Of a DNA stretch of 64,000 bases, positions 43,201 through 51,288 are shown piece after piece. Made by a program: the position numbers and the translations under genes. Under the pieces are notes generated by a model. The model saw only the letters and a list, made by a program, of their open reading frames with translations, made no database searches and was not told the origin of the DNA. Within the stretch, counting starts at the first letter, position 1; every line of letters starts with the position of its first letter. This stretch comes from Loktanella sp. M215 (GTDB taxonomy: Bacteria > Pseudomonadota > Alphaproteobacteria > Rhodobacterales > Rhodobacteraceae), in contig NZ_WMEA01000001.1 in NCBI RefSeq assembly GCF_021735925.1, positions 595,501 through 659,500 of the forward strand, written 5' to 3'.

Positions 43201-44910
43201 ATCGAACAGGACCGCAATCAGCGGCGCGGCACCCGGCGGTTGCGTCGCCAGCGACCGAAGCGCCGTGGTCAGGACTTCAGCCTCGGACAGGGACACCGGG
43301 GCCGGCGATCCAACGATCTGCGCAATGCGCCCCAGATCGGCCGCAAGCGCGTCGATCCCGGACAGCCCGGCCGCCAGTTCGGTGTCCAGCCGGGCCAGAT
43401 CGGTCGGCTGCAGATCCAGCGCGCCGGTGCCGCGGAACGGATGATCCTCTGGCGGACCGACACGGCCCAGCGCCGCGACAAAGCCTGCGATGGCCCCGAG
43501 CGCGCGATCGCGCGCCGCACGGTCCAGTGTTGCCAGCCCGTCCAGCGGGACCGTGGGGGGCGGCGCACCCTTGCCGATATGGCCGACGATCTCTGACACG
43601 GCCCGGAACGGCGTGTCGCCCGTCGGCGGCAGCGGATCATGCAGCAAGGCCGTGATCTCGTTCAACTGATCGCGTGTGGCACGCAGGCGGGCGGGGTCCG
43701 CCGCGCCCGGCAGAGCCTTCGCACTGGCCATCAAGGTCCGGCCCAATTCCTGCGCCAGCGCCTTCTTGTTGGCGGTGCGGGAATGCAGTTCGAGGCAGAT
43801 GTCCCGCAGTCCCGCGCGCACCAGCCGATCATGGACCACCGACAGCGCCGCCATCTTTTCGGCCACGAACAGCACCGACTTGCCGTCATGCGCGGCTGCC
43901 GCGATCAGGTTGGTGATCGTCTGGCTTTTCCCGGTGCCCGGCGGGCCCTGCACCACAAGGCTCGCGCCACGGCGCACTTCCTCAATCACCTTGGTCTGCG
44001 ATGCGTCGGCGTCGATGACCTGTATGATCTGCGCGGGGTCCAGAAGATCGTCCAGCTTGTCCTCGGGGCCAGAGATCGGCGTATCCTCTTCGAACCCGTC
44101 GGCCAGAAGCCCGCGCAGCAAGTCACTGTCCGCAAAGGCATTGACCGGCCATGAGGCAGGGTCGAGGTCGCGGTGCATGAGAAGTTTCGCAAACGAGAAA
44201 AAGCCCAGTTGCATCCCGTTGCCGTCGATCGACCAACCGGGCTGGCCCGCCACGGCCTCCTGCACCTGCGCGAAATAATCGGACGGTGCCCAGTCCTCGG
44301 CCTCTTCAATGTCTGGCAACTGGATGCCGAAATCCTGCCGCAACCGTTCCTGCAAGGGCAGATTGGTCGACATGTCATCGTCACGGGCGATGATGTCGAA
44401 CGTCGACGTGCGCGCGTTGCGGACCAACTGGACCGGCAGCAGCATCAGGGGCGCCTCGCGCTGCACCTCTGACGACGGGCTTTCGCGCCAGCGCAGGAAC
44501 CCGATGGCCAGATACAGGATGTTCAGACCCTGCTCCTCTTCCGCCGTGCGCGCATCCGTCGCCAGACGCAGCAGGCGGCGGGCCAGGGCCTCGGGGCCCA
44601 GCGGCGTTTCAAGATTGCTGTCGGTCAGCCGGTCGGAATCCGCGGGCAGGTCAGCCTCCGGCAGGGCAAGCAGCATCTCCTGCCCGTCGCCAGCCTTGTC
44701 CTTGCCCATCGCCCTGAACCGCATCCTGCGGCCATGACTGCGCAGAATGTCAAAGACCGCATCGGCCTGTTCGTTGATGACGTTCAGGCAATTGGCGCGG
44801 GCATTGCCGCGGTTCACGTGAACCAGCCGGTTCCGCGTGCCCGTATCCAGAAGCCTGCGGCGCGCGGCGTCGAGCACTTTGGACACATTTTTCTCTTTAG
44901 TTTCAAACAT
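40234..44910 (-). CDS. DUF4011 helicase with Vsr-like nuclease and DUF3320 domains
   Basis: A 1558-residue SF1 helicase-nuclease. An N-terminal DUF4011 region (about 10-290) precedes Walker A GPPGTGKS (322-329), the long helicase core, Walker B (LLVIDEASQIRPEDA, about 950), motif III and later motifs VFVKNIENVQGDERDVILIS. A PD-(D/E)XK/Vsr-like nuclease follows (about 1280-1350: IDIGVRH, LVAVECDG, LGWQFHRIWSTDWF), then DUF3320 (about 1440-1500). Motif III reads GYQKQLPP, with Tyr972 where Asp is normal. Proteins of this architecture occur in defence islands and are thought to act against foreign DNA. Preceded by a long hairpin that overlaps its ribosome-binding region. ATG at 44910 chosen since the added upstream residues look noncoding. 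Confidence 0.88.
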   Translation of the reverse strand: MFETKEKNVSKVLDAARRRLLDTGTRNRLVHVNRGNARANCLNVINEQADAVFDILRSHGRRMRFRAMGKDKAGDGQEMLLALPEADLPADSDRLTDSNLETPLGPEALARRLLRLATDARTAEEEQGLNILYLAIGFLRWRESPSSEVQREAPLMLLPVQLVRNARTSTFDIIARDDDMSTNLPLQERLRQDFGIQLPDIEEAEDWAPSDYFAQVQEAVAGQPGWSIDGNGMQLGFFSFAKLLMHRDLDPASWPVNAFADSDLLRGLLADGFEEDTPISGPEDKLDDLLDPAQIIQVIDADASQTKVIEEVRRGASLVVQGPPGTGKSQTITNLIAAAAHDGKSVLFVAEKMAALSVVHDRLVRAGLRDICLELHSRTANKKALAQELGRTLMASAKALPGAADPARLRATRDQLNEITALLHDPLPPTGDTPFRAVSEIVGHIGKGAPPPTVPLDGLATLDRAARDRALGAIAGFVAALGRVGPPEDHPFRGTGALDLQPTDLARLDTELAAGLSGIDALAADLGRIAQIVGSPAPVSLSEAEVLTTALRSLATQPPGAAPLIAVLFDHAAQPRLAEGLAAGADWATAHGAAQARFAAPAWTADVTALRTALVRGQASFFARLFGGYRRASAELASLLTGALPKAPGARVALVDELAAVQALRLRLAEEEGWLQSVLGAAWRGERTPFAEVQGVARWLSDIRRAGVFASAAQLVAARDPLPDPGTEAAALTARIATCRDRVAAPLARLRLDLAQAGLGTDLDTAPLSKVRALLGDMATDTARYGEWASLAGAIGAAVAAGAGRIVDAVSDGRVDPARAAEEFAYACAEARWTAARLARPDLDRLPQLARHDLVSLFRDLEKDRIEAAKTLILSRHFDQMPRGTVGEMGVIWGEIGRKKGHKPIRWVMKTAGSMVQRIKPVMLMSPISVAQFLPPGGVTFDLLVIDEASQIRPEDALGVIARARQIVVVGYQKQLPPTSFFDRLVDDIEESDADDEAPVGATAADMESILSLCEARGLRQRMLEWHYRSRDPSLIRVSNAEFYGDGLVLPPSPLQLDPDYGLKFRRVPGVYARGGSGLGRQGTNRIEAEAVVTAMAAHARAWPDMSLGVVAFSKAQADMLTEVLELHRRRDPVLDAFLREGKSEDVFVKNIENVQGDERDVILISVGYGPQEPNGRLPAMSFGPVNGEGGERRLNVLFSRARARCEVFASFDPGDIDPSRVKRDGPRVLKRFLDYAKTGIMDVRTPTGLEADSPFEEDVAAVITSLGFLADAQVGSDGFRIDIGVRHPDRPGQYLVAVECDGAAYHSALWARERDRLRQDILENLGWQFHRIWSTDWFHHRKREIARLKAALALARDQLETGIRVSGANASGGGPAPASSAPEAIDIGHLDLKMPVYVRADLSVRSNVEPHEAPVGQLADLVSQIVGIEGPIHIDEVARRITTAFGKAKAGSRIVEATSGAVRQALRQDPMLTQDGPFLMTQAQAAAPPVRDRAAETGHLLKAAFISPAEIAAAAALVRLENGDVSGDDLIRAIARLLGFQRVGKDLTAVIADALVS

Positions 44911-44919
44911 CACATGCGT

Positions 44920-44962
44920 CCCGGTTGCGCCTTGGCGCATTTGGGCGCCAAGCGGCACCGGG
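44920..44962 (-). promoter_or_regulatory. Two-tier hairpin covering the helicase leader
   Basis: An inner perfect 8-bp stem (CTTGGCGC at 44931-44938 with GCGCCAAG at 44945-44952, 6-nt loop) is enclosed by an outer 6-bp stem (CCCGGT at 44920-44925 with ACCGGG at 44957-44962). In the minus transcript the structure ends 9 bases before the helicase ATG and includes its only GGGA-like Shine-Dalgarno, so it could limit translation. It could also end transcripts coming from the cyanase side, but no T-tract follows. Confidence 0.5.
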
Positions 44963-45096
44963 TGTCAAGGTACGGCCTGCTGGCCAAGGCATCACCGACC
45001 TTGGGTTGATGTGATGGGGCGCGCAGTCGCGCAGCAGGCTATCCTGGCGCGCCACCGGTGACGCCATGTGCGGCCAAATGCTGCTGGTCTGGCGGC

Positions 45097-45561
45097 CTAA
45101 AGGCCCAACGCGCTCAATCCCGGGTGGTCGTCCGGGCGCGGCCCCTGTGGCCAGTGAAACAGACGGTCAGCCTCGGCCATCGGCACGTCGTTGATCGAGG
45201 CATGACGCTCGGCCATGTAGCCGCCCGCATCAAACGCCCAGTTTTCATTGCCGTGGGCGCGGAACCATTGGCCGGCATCGTCGTGGTATTCATAGCAGAA
45301 GCGAACCGCGATGCGGTCGTCGCCATGCGCCCAGATTTCCTTGATCAGGCGGTAGTCGTGTTCGACCGCCCATTTCCGCGTCAGGAAACCCACGACGGCG
45401 GCGCGCCCGGTCAGAAAGGTCGACCGGTTGCGCCACCGCGTGTCCGGCGTATAGGCCAGCGCCACCACCTCCGGATCCCGAACGTTCCACGCATTTTCCG
45501 CCAGACGCACCTTCCGGACCGCGTCTGCGTGGGTAAAGGGTGGCACGGGCATGCGGGTCAT
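45097..45561 (-). CDS. DUF1348 family NTF2-like protein
   Basis: A 154-residue protein of the DUF1348 (YybH/NTF2-like) family. It begins [23 protein letters not shown] and contains [20 protein letters not shown] and [12 protein letters not shown], diagnostic for the family. Members form a small cone-shaped fold with a pocket, usually without known function. AAAGGA precedes the ATG. It lies 35 bp downstream of cynS and is probably co-transcribed with it. Confidence 0.85.
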   Translation of the reverse strand: MTRMPVPPFTHADAVRKVRLAENAWNVRDPEVVALAYTPDTRWRNRSTFLTGRAAVVGFLTRKWAVEHDYRLIKEIWAHGDDRIAVRFCYEYHDDAGQWFRAHGNENWAFDAGGYMAERHASINDVPMAEADRLFHWPQGPRPDDHPGLSALGL

Positions 45562-45596
45562 CGTGGTTTCCTTTGGGTCACAGGACGGTCGGTCGC

Positions 45597-46064
45597 TTAC
45601 CAGTTGTTGTAGCCCAGATACTTGCCCGACATCTCGACCTTGACCCGGTCGCCCTTGGGGTTTTCCTCGCGCGTGACGGACATGTTAAAGTCGATGGCCG
45701 ACATGATGCCGTCGCCGAACTTTTCCTGAATCAGCGCCTTCAACGTCGGGCCATAGACGCCGACGATTTCGTAAAAGCGATAGATGCAGGGGTCGGTCGG
45801 CACCGCCTGCGTCCAGATCTTTGTCGGGCTCTCGGACAACAGGCTTTCCGCCTCTTGCGGCAGGCCCATCGTGGCGACCATCAGTTTCGCCTTGTCAGCA
45901 GGAAAGGCGTTCATGCCCATCGCGGCGGAATGGGTCCAGACGGGGGACATGCCGATCTTGTCGGCGATCTGTTCCCACGTCATCCCGGCCTGCTTCTTGG
46001 CCGACAGGATCATGGCGGTCACGTCTTCCTTGGTCATCGTCTCGGTCATGGCAAAGTCTTTCAC
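45597..46064 (-). CDS. cynS: Cyanate hydratase (cyanase) CynS
   Basis: A 155-residue cyanase that converts cyanate and bicarbonate to ammonia and CO2 in the cytoplasm, as a decamer. The catalytic residues Arg96, Glu99 and Ser122 are all present (IYRFYEI and GIMSAIDF), at the same numbering as in the E. coli enzyme. The N-terminal helical domain and C-terminal [14 protein letters not shown] are typical. The start is a GTG with AGGAG seven bases upstream. It follows the ABC ATPase gene by 18 bp, which is strong support for cyanate as the imported substrate. Confidence 0.97.
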   Translation of the reverse strand: MKDFAMTETMTKEDVTAMILSAKKQAGMTWEQIADKIGMSPVWTHSAAMGMNAFPADKAKLMVATMGLPQEAESLLSESPTKIWTQAVPTDPCIYRFYEIVGVYGPTLKALIQEKFGDGIMSAIDFNMSVTREENPKGDRVKVEMSGKYLGYNNW

Positions 46065-46082
46065 TGGTTGCTCCTCTCGGTC

Positions 46083-46985
46083 TTAGTTGGTGACGGCCCG
46101 CAAGGCCGGTCGGCGGTCCTCGGGGTCATCGGTGGGTGTGGTCTTGTCGATGCGCACCGTGTCCGGGCGGTTGGTGTCGCCACCGGACTGCTGGCCGGCC
46201 AGTTCCCTGGACCGGCGGCCCAGAAACTGCACCAGATGGTTGCGGATCGCGTAATAGTTCGGATGCTCCACGATCTCGGTCCGGCTGCGGGGCCTGGGAA
46301 TCGTGATCTCGACGCTTTCGGCGACGCGGGCAAAGGGGCCGTTCGTCATCAGCAGGATGCGGTCGGCCAGCAGGATCGCCTCGTCGATGTCGTGGGTGAT
46401 CATGAAGACGGTCTGTTCCGTGCCGCCCCAGATCTTCAGCAACTCGTCCTGAATGGTGCCCCGCGTCAGCGCGTCCAGCGCACCAAAGGGTTCGTCCAGC
46501 AACAGCAGCTTGGGATGATTGGCAAAGGCGCGGGCGATGGACACCCGCTGTCGCATGCCGCCCGACAACTGGCTGGGCTTGCGGTGGATGACGTCGCCCT
46601 CAAGTCCGACCATGCCAAGGTATTTGACCGCATGTTCCGTTACCTGCGCCTTGGTCCATTCCGGGTGCCGGGCGGCGACGCCGAAGGTCACGTTCTTCAA
46701 AGTCGAGAGCCACGGCAGCAGGGAATAGTTCTGGAACACAACCCCACGGTCCAAGCTGGGGCCGCGCACCTCTTGCCCGTCCATGACGACAACGCCAGAG
46801 GTCGGATCGGCCAAGCCGGCCAGGATGTTCATGATCGTGGACTTGCCGCAGCCAGAATGGCCCAGGATCACGACGAACTCGCCTTTTTCGACGCCAAAGG
46901 TCGCGTCCTCGAAGACCGTCAGCTGCCCGCCCTGTCCGTCAGGGAACCGCTGGGTCAGTTTCTCGATACTCAGAAACGGTTTCAT
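46083..46985 (-). CDS. cynD: Cyanate/nitrate-type ABC ATPase (CynD/NrtD-like)
   Basis: A 300-residue ATPase of the nitrate/sulfonate/taurine/cyanate importer family. Walker A is ILGHSGCGKSTIMNIL, signature SQLSGGMRQRVSIARA, Walker B LLLLDEPFGALDALT. A C-terminal tail of about 40 residues, rich in Thr, Asp and Arg, follows the NrtD-type domain. It lies between the permease gene (10 bp) and cynS (18 bp). The cyanate assignment rests on that context; nitrate cannot be excluded from sequence. Confidence 0.9.
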   Translation of the reverse strand: MKPFLSIEKLTQRFPDGQGGQLTVFEDATFGVEKGEFVVILGHSGCGKSTIMNILAGLADPTSGVVVMDGQEVRGPSLDRGVVFQNYSLLPWLSTLKNVTFGVAARHPEWTKAQVTEHAVKYLGMVGLEGDVIHRKPSQLSGGMRQRVSIARAFANHPKLLLLDEPFGALDALTRGTIQDELLKIWGGTEQTVFMITHDIDEAILLADRILLMTNGPFARVAESVEITIPRPRSRTEIVEHPNYYAIRNHLVQFLGRRSRELAGQQSGGDTNRPDTVRIDKTTPTDDPEDRRPALRAVTN

Positions 46986-46995
46986 GGGTTTTCCC

Positions 46996-47829
46996 TTATT
47001 CGACGTAGGCGACGCGGCGTTGCAGCAGGCCGAACATCGCGTCCAGCAGCATGCCGACGATGCCGATCATGAGGATTGAGAAGATGACAGAGGTCAGGTC
47101 GAGGTTGTTCCACTCGTTCCAGACGTAATACCCGATGCCGGTGCCCCCCACGAGCATCTCTGCCGCGACGATGACCAGCCAGGCGATCCCGATGGAAATC
47201 CGCATCCCCGTCACGATGGTCGGTGCGGCGGCGGGCAGGATCACGGTAAAGGCGGTCTTCAGGGCGCTCAGCTCATGCGTCTTGGCCACATTCACCCAGT
47301 CCTTGCGCACCCCCGCCACACCGAAGGCGGTGTTCAGCAGCATTGGCCAGATCGAGCAGATGAAGATCACGAAGATCGCGGACGCTTCTGAATCTTGGAT
47401 GATGAACAGCGCCAGCGGCATCCACGCGAGCGGAGAAATCGGTCGCAGCACCTGAATGAAGGGGTTCAGCGCCTTGTAGGCCACCGGCGACATGCCGATC
47501 AGGAACCCCAGCGGGATCGCGATGATCGCCGCCAGCACGTACCCGGTCAGCACGCGGTAGATCGAGTAACCGATCTGGATACCGATCCCCTTGTCGTTGG
47601 GACCGGCGTCGTAGAACGGATTGCTCAGCTCCTCCCACGCCTTGACGATCACCTGACTGGGCGGCGGCACGCCCGCGCGGGCAGCACCCACCCCTGTCAG
47701 CTTTTCGTATTCGGTCAGCTCTCCTGCGGCCTGCTGGGCCGGGATCGCAAGTTCCCAGACCAGCAGGCCAACGAACAGGATCAGGACCGACAGCAGCGCC
47801 GCGCGGGCATTGAGGGAGAGGCGGTTCAT
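46996..47829 (-). CDS. cynB: Cyanate/nitrate-type ABC permease (CynB/NrtB-like)
   Basis: A 277-residue permease with six helices and the EAA-like loop in AKTHELSALKTAFTVILPAAAP. The N-terminal helix LSVLILFVGLLVWELAIP is followed by a soluble insert (about 35-75: KLTGVGAARAGVPPPSQ), which is usual for NrtB-type proteins. It starts 3 bp after the binding-protein stop. Confidence 0.9.
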   Translation of the reverse strand: MNRLSLNARAALLSVLILFVGLLVWELAIPAQQAAGELTEYEKLTGVGAARAGVPPPSQVIVKAWEELSNPFYDAGPNDKGIGIQIGYSIYRVLTGYVLAAIIAIPLGFLIGMSPVAYKALNPFIQVLRPISPLAWMPLALFIIQDSEASAIFVIFICSIWPMLLNTAFGVAGVRKDWVNVAKTHELSALKTAFTVILPAAAPTIVTGMRISIGIAWLVIVAAEMLVGGTGIGYYVWNEWNNLDLTSVIFSILMIGIVGMLLDAMFGLLQRRVAYVE

Positions 47830-47832
47830 CCC

Positions 47833-49215
47833 CTAGGCCTTCTTGATCGCGAAGCTGTCGACATAGGCGGCGGGCTCGGCCGGATCGAAGGTCTTGCCCA
47901 TGATCATGTGGGATTTGTAGGTCTCGGCCGGGGCCTCGTAGCCCAAATCTTCCATGACCTTCTTGCAGTCGGCGGCCAGATAGACCTGCTCCGCCACGCC
48001 CTTGTAGTCGACGTCGCCCTCGATATAGCCCCAGCGCTTCATCTGGGTCAGGATCCAGACGCCCATCGACTGCCAGGGGAACGGGTCGAAATCGATGCGG
48101 TCAGGGACCTGCTTCACCTCGCCCAGACCGTCGGCATAGGTGCCGGTCAGCACCTGTTCGATCACGGTCACGGGCTGGTTAAGGTAATTGGTCGGTGCGA
48201 TCGCCTCCGAGATTTCCTTGCGGTTTTCGGCCTTCGACGCGTATTGCGTCGCGTCCACGATGGATTTCAGCAGGGCGCCGTAGGTGTTCGGCAGTTCCGT
48301 GGCAAAGGAGAGCGGGGCAGCAAAGGCGCAGCACGGATGCCCTTCCCAGATTTCCTTGGTCAGGATGTGGATGAACCCGATGCCTTCGTAGACCGCGCGC
48401 TGGTTGAACGGGTCGGGCGAGAGATAGCCGTCGAGGTTCCCGGCCCGCAGGTTCGCGACCATCTCGGGCGGCGGCACGACGCGGATCTGGATGTCGACAT
48501 CGGGATCGAGGCCGAATTCCGCCACGTAGTAGCGCAGCAGGAAGTTGTGCATCGAATACTCGAACGGCACGCCAAAGGTCATGCCCTTCCACATCTTGGG
48601 GTCGCGCTTGTCCAGATGCTCGTTCGACAGCACGATCGCCTGACCGTTGATGTTCTCCACCGCCGGCATGATGTAGGGTTCGGCCACGGACCCGGCACCC
48701 AGCGTCATCGCCAGCGGCATCGGCGTCAGCATGTGGCTGGCATCGTATTCACCCGCCAGCGACTTGTCGCGCGCCACGGCCCAGCCTGCGGTCTTGATGA
48801 CGGATGCGTTCAGCCCGTAGCGGCTGTAGAACCCCAGCGGTTCCGCCATGATGATCGGCGTCGCACAGGTGATCGGCACGAAGCCGATGTTCAGGTCGGT
48901 CTTCTCTGGCGCCCCGAGCTTGTCCATGATCGCGGCCTTCGCCTCGTTCAGCGGAAAGACCGACGCCAGCGCCGCGGCCATCGTCGAACCACCCATCATC
49001 CCCATGAAGGACCGCCGCCCGACATCGCTCTGGCCAAAGACGGACCGGACGATCGCGCTTTCCACCGCACGCTCCATGATGCCGTCGGACGTGGTCAGGT
49101 CGATCCGGTCATCCCGCGCCACGGCGGCGGTGACGCAAGAGCCGCAGCCGCAGTCGCCCCCGTGCCGCAGATCGGTCTTGGACGAAAATGGGTTCCCGAG
49201 GCTCTTGAAGGTCAT
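47833..49215 (-). CDS. cynA: CmpA/NrtA family binding protein, probably cyanate (CynA)
   Basis: A 460-residue binding protein of the nitrate/bicarbonate/cyanate family. It has an unusually long N-terminal region: about 65 residues with a cysteine group (GGDCGCGSC) precede a twin-arginine motif (VGRRSFMGMMGGS) and hydrophobic stretch. Mature-domain motifs include NIGFVPITCATPIIMAEPLG and PFPWQSMGVWILTQM. The ATG at 49215 has GGAG seven bases upstream. First gene of the cyn unit and divergent from the AAA+ activator at 49417. The role of the cysteine-rich pre-Tat segment is unknown; it may bind a metal or be part of a longer signal. Confidence 0.88.
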   Translation of the reverse strand: MTFKSLGNPFSSKTDLRHGGDCGCGSCVTAAVARDDRIDLTTSDGIMERAVESAIVRSVFGQSDVGRRSFMGMMGGSTMAAALASVFPLNEAKAAIMDKLGAPEKTDLNIGFVPITCATPIIMAEPLGFYSRYGLNASVIKTAGWAVARDKSLAGEYDASHMLTPMPLAMTLGAGSVAEPYIMPAVENINGQAIVLSNEHLDKRDPKMWKGMTFGVPFEYSMHNFLLRYYVAEFGLDPDVDIQIRVVPPPEMVANLRAGNLDGYLSPDPFNQRAVYEGIGFIHILTKEIWEGHPCCAFAAPLSFATELPNTYGALLKSIVDATQYASKAENRKEISEAIAPTNYLNQPVTVIEQVLTGTYADGLGEVKQVPDRIDFDPFPWQSMGVWILTQMKRWGYIEGDVDYKGVAEQVYLAADCKKVMEDLGYEAPAETYKSHMIMGKTFDPAEPAAYVDSFAIKKA

Positions 49216-49349
49216 CTGTCGCTCCATTGCTGATTTGCAATTATCGTGATGGAGCGTGCGCCGGTTCAGAAGGGTCAAGGACACTTTTGCTGAAATTCGT
49301 ATTTCCTATACTTATCGGTAAGTTAGGCGGATTCCACGACTCCGCATCG

Positions 49350-49380
49350 TTACGATTTTTCGTGAATTACGATTTTTCGT
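49350..49380. promoter_or_regulatory. Tandem palindromic operator between cynA and its activator
   Basis: TTACGATTTTTCGT occurs twice, at 49350-49363 and 49367-49380, start-to-start distance 17 bp. Each copy contains the inverted repeat ACGA-N4-TCGT. A related ATTCGTATTT is further left, near 49297. This is the likely binding site of the divergent activator. I could not find a sigma-54 type -24/-12 element (TGGCAC-N5-TTGC) before cynA. Confidence 0.6.
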
Positions 49381-49416
49381 ATTGCGCGACATGATCCTGA
49401 CGGGTTCAGATCACGC

Positions 49417-51270
49417 ATGACCCAAGCTTTGTCTGACTACGATTCCCATCTTGCCGGCGCCTTCGGGCCGACCCTTCTGATCGACCTGCGGTCGGACCGC
49501 ATCCTTGCCACCTCCCCCGAAGCCGCCCAGCTGTTTCAGGACCCGGCACTGGCGGGATCGCGCCTCTCGCCCCGCATTGCCACCGATTTCACCCAAATGA
49601 TCGTCTTCATCGACGAGGTCTTTCATCGCCTGGAGGCATGGACACGCCGCGTCGTCTTTCAGACCACCGCAGCAGAGCACCTGACCTGCGAGGTGCGGGG
49701 CCGTGTCATGCCGCAGGTCGGCGACGGGATCATCCTGCTGAACATCATCGACCTTGCCGCGCTGAACGACCGGACGGAACGCGCGGAGGCGGCACGGATG
49801 TATGGCGGCGGCCTGCTGGAATGGCAGCGCGCGCAGGCGTTCTTTTCCGAACTCGAACGCCAGAACCAGTTGATCCTGAACGCCGCGGGCGAAGGCATCT
49901 ATGGCGTCAATGCCGACGGCAAGACGACCTTCGTGAACCGCGCCGCACAGGAAATGCTGGGCTGGACCAGCGACGACCTGCTGGGCCGCGACATCCACAA
50001 CATGATCCACCACCACCACCTGAACGGCGATGTCTATCCGTCCCAGCACTGTCCGATCTACCGGTCCTTCCGGTTCGAACAGGTCAACCGGATCGAGGAC
50101 GAGGTCTTCTGGCGCAAGGACGGCAAGCCGATCCGCGTCGAATATGTCTCGACCCCGATCTACGAAGGTCAGGTGCTGGTCGGCGCCGTCGTGATCTTTC
50201 GCGACATCACCGAACGGTGGGAAAACGAACGCCGCCTGCGCGAGGCGATGGAGGAGGTCGGCGCATTACGCGACAGCCTGATGCAGGAAAACGCCTACCT
50301 GCAGGAAGCAATCAACATCGAGCGTGCCCACCACGACATCATCGGCCATTCAGACGCCGTGCGTCAGGTCATCGCGCAGATCGACCTTGTCGCCCGCACC
50401 GACACCAATGTCCTCATCACCGGCGAAAACGGCACCGGCAAGTCGCTGGTCGCCTCTGCGATCCACAACGAAAGCCCCCGCAGCCGTCGCCCCATGATTC
50501 ACCTCAAGGGCGGGGCCGTGTCGCCCGATGCCATCGAAAGCGAGCTGTTCGGCCATGTCCGCGGCGCCTTTGGCGGTGCCCTGCGGGACAAGCCCGGCAA
50601 GCTGGAACTAGCCCACGGCGGCACATTGTTCATCGACGAGCTGGGCGACATCCCCTTCGACCAGCAGGGCAAGCTGCTGGAAACCCTGCAACGCCGGTCG
50701 GTGACGCGGCTGGGCGAGGATCGCGAACGCGCGCTCGACCTGCGCGTCATCGCCGCGACAGGCCGCAATCTGGACCGAGAGGTGCAGGCGGGCCGCATGC
50801 GACAGGACCTCGTGCTGTTCCTGAACGTCTTTCCGATCCACTGCACGCCGCTGCGGGACCGCCCCGAAGACATCCCGCCGCTGGCCTCGCACCTACTGAA
50901 ACTCGCCTGCAAGCGTCTGGGGCGCAGCCAGCCCGTCGTGACCGAAGGCATCATGCGCCAGTTGCAGCGCTATGACTGGCCCGGCAACGTGCGCGAACTG
51001 GCGAACGTCATCGAACGCAGCGCGATCGTGTCCCACGGCGGCAAGCTGGTGGTCGACATCCGCACGCCCTCGCAGCCCAGCGTGCGCGGTGCCACGGCCC
51101 TGCTGACCGAAGCCGAGGTCGAACAGATCCGGATCGCCAACACCATCGCCTGCCTGAAAGAGGCCGGCGGCCGCGTATCAGGCCCGCGTGGTGCCGCGGC
51201 CCTGCTCGGAGTCAGGCCGACAACGCTTTATTCGCGGATCCATAAACTGGGGCTCACGTCGCGGGACTGA
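49417..51270 (+). CDS. Atypical PAS-AAA+-Fis transcriptional activator
   Basis: A 617-residue regulator shaped like a sigma-54 activator: an N-terminal sensor region, a PAS domain (about 150-265), a short coiled coil, an AAA+ domain (about 305-540) and a Fis-type helix-turn-helix (GPRGAAALLGVRPTTLYSRI, 589-608). Walker A is GENGTGKS (336-343), Walker B LFIDELGD. Key deviations: the sigma-54 contact loop GAFTGA reads GAFGGA (383-388), and of the two arginine fingers only Arg462 remains, with Phe468 at the second position. It is divergent from the cyanate operon, so probably its regulator. Like Rhodobacter capsulatus NtrC, which lacks the motif, it may act without sigma-54. Confidence 0.88.
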   Translation: MTQALSDYDSHLAGAFGPTLLIDLRSDRILATSPEAAQLFQDPALAGSRLSPRIATDFTQMIVFIDEVFHRLEAWTRRVVFQTTAAEHLTCEVRGRVMPQVGDGIILLNIIDLAALNDRTERAEAARMYGGGLLEWQRAQAFFSELERQNQLILNAAGEGIYGVNADGKTTFVNRAAQEMLGWTSDDLLGRDIHNMIHHHHLNGDVYPSQHCPIYRSFRFEQVNRIEDEVFWRKDGKPIRVEYVSTPIYEGQVLVGAVVIFRDITERWENERRLREAMEEVGALRDSLMQENAYLQEAINIERAHHDIIGHSDAVRQVIAQIDLVARTDTNVLITGENGTGKSLVASAIHNESPRSRRPMIHLKGGAVSPDAIESELFGHVRGAFGGALRDKPGKLELAHGGTLFIDELGDIPFDQQGKLLETLQRRSVTRLGEDRERALDLRVIAATGRNLDREVQAGRMRQDLVLFLNVFPIHCTPLRDRPEDIPPLASHLLKLACKRLGRSQPVVTEGIMRQLQRYDWPGNVRELANVIERSAIVSHGGKLVVDIRTPSQPSVRGATALLTEAEVEQIRIANTIACLKEAGGRVSGPRGAAALLGVRPTTLYSRIHKLGLTSRD

Positions 51271-51288
51271 CGCCCGGCCGCGATCTGC

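Noticed and set aside
49216..49416. Sigma-54 promoter expected for an activator-controlled cyn operon
   Set aside because: Neither strand shows TGGCAC-N5-TTGC or a close variant; this absence is used in the finding on the atypical activator.
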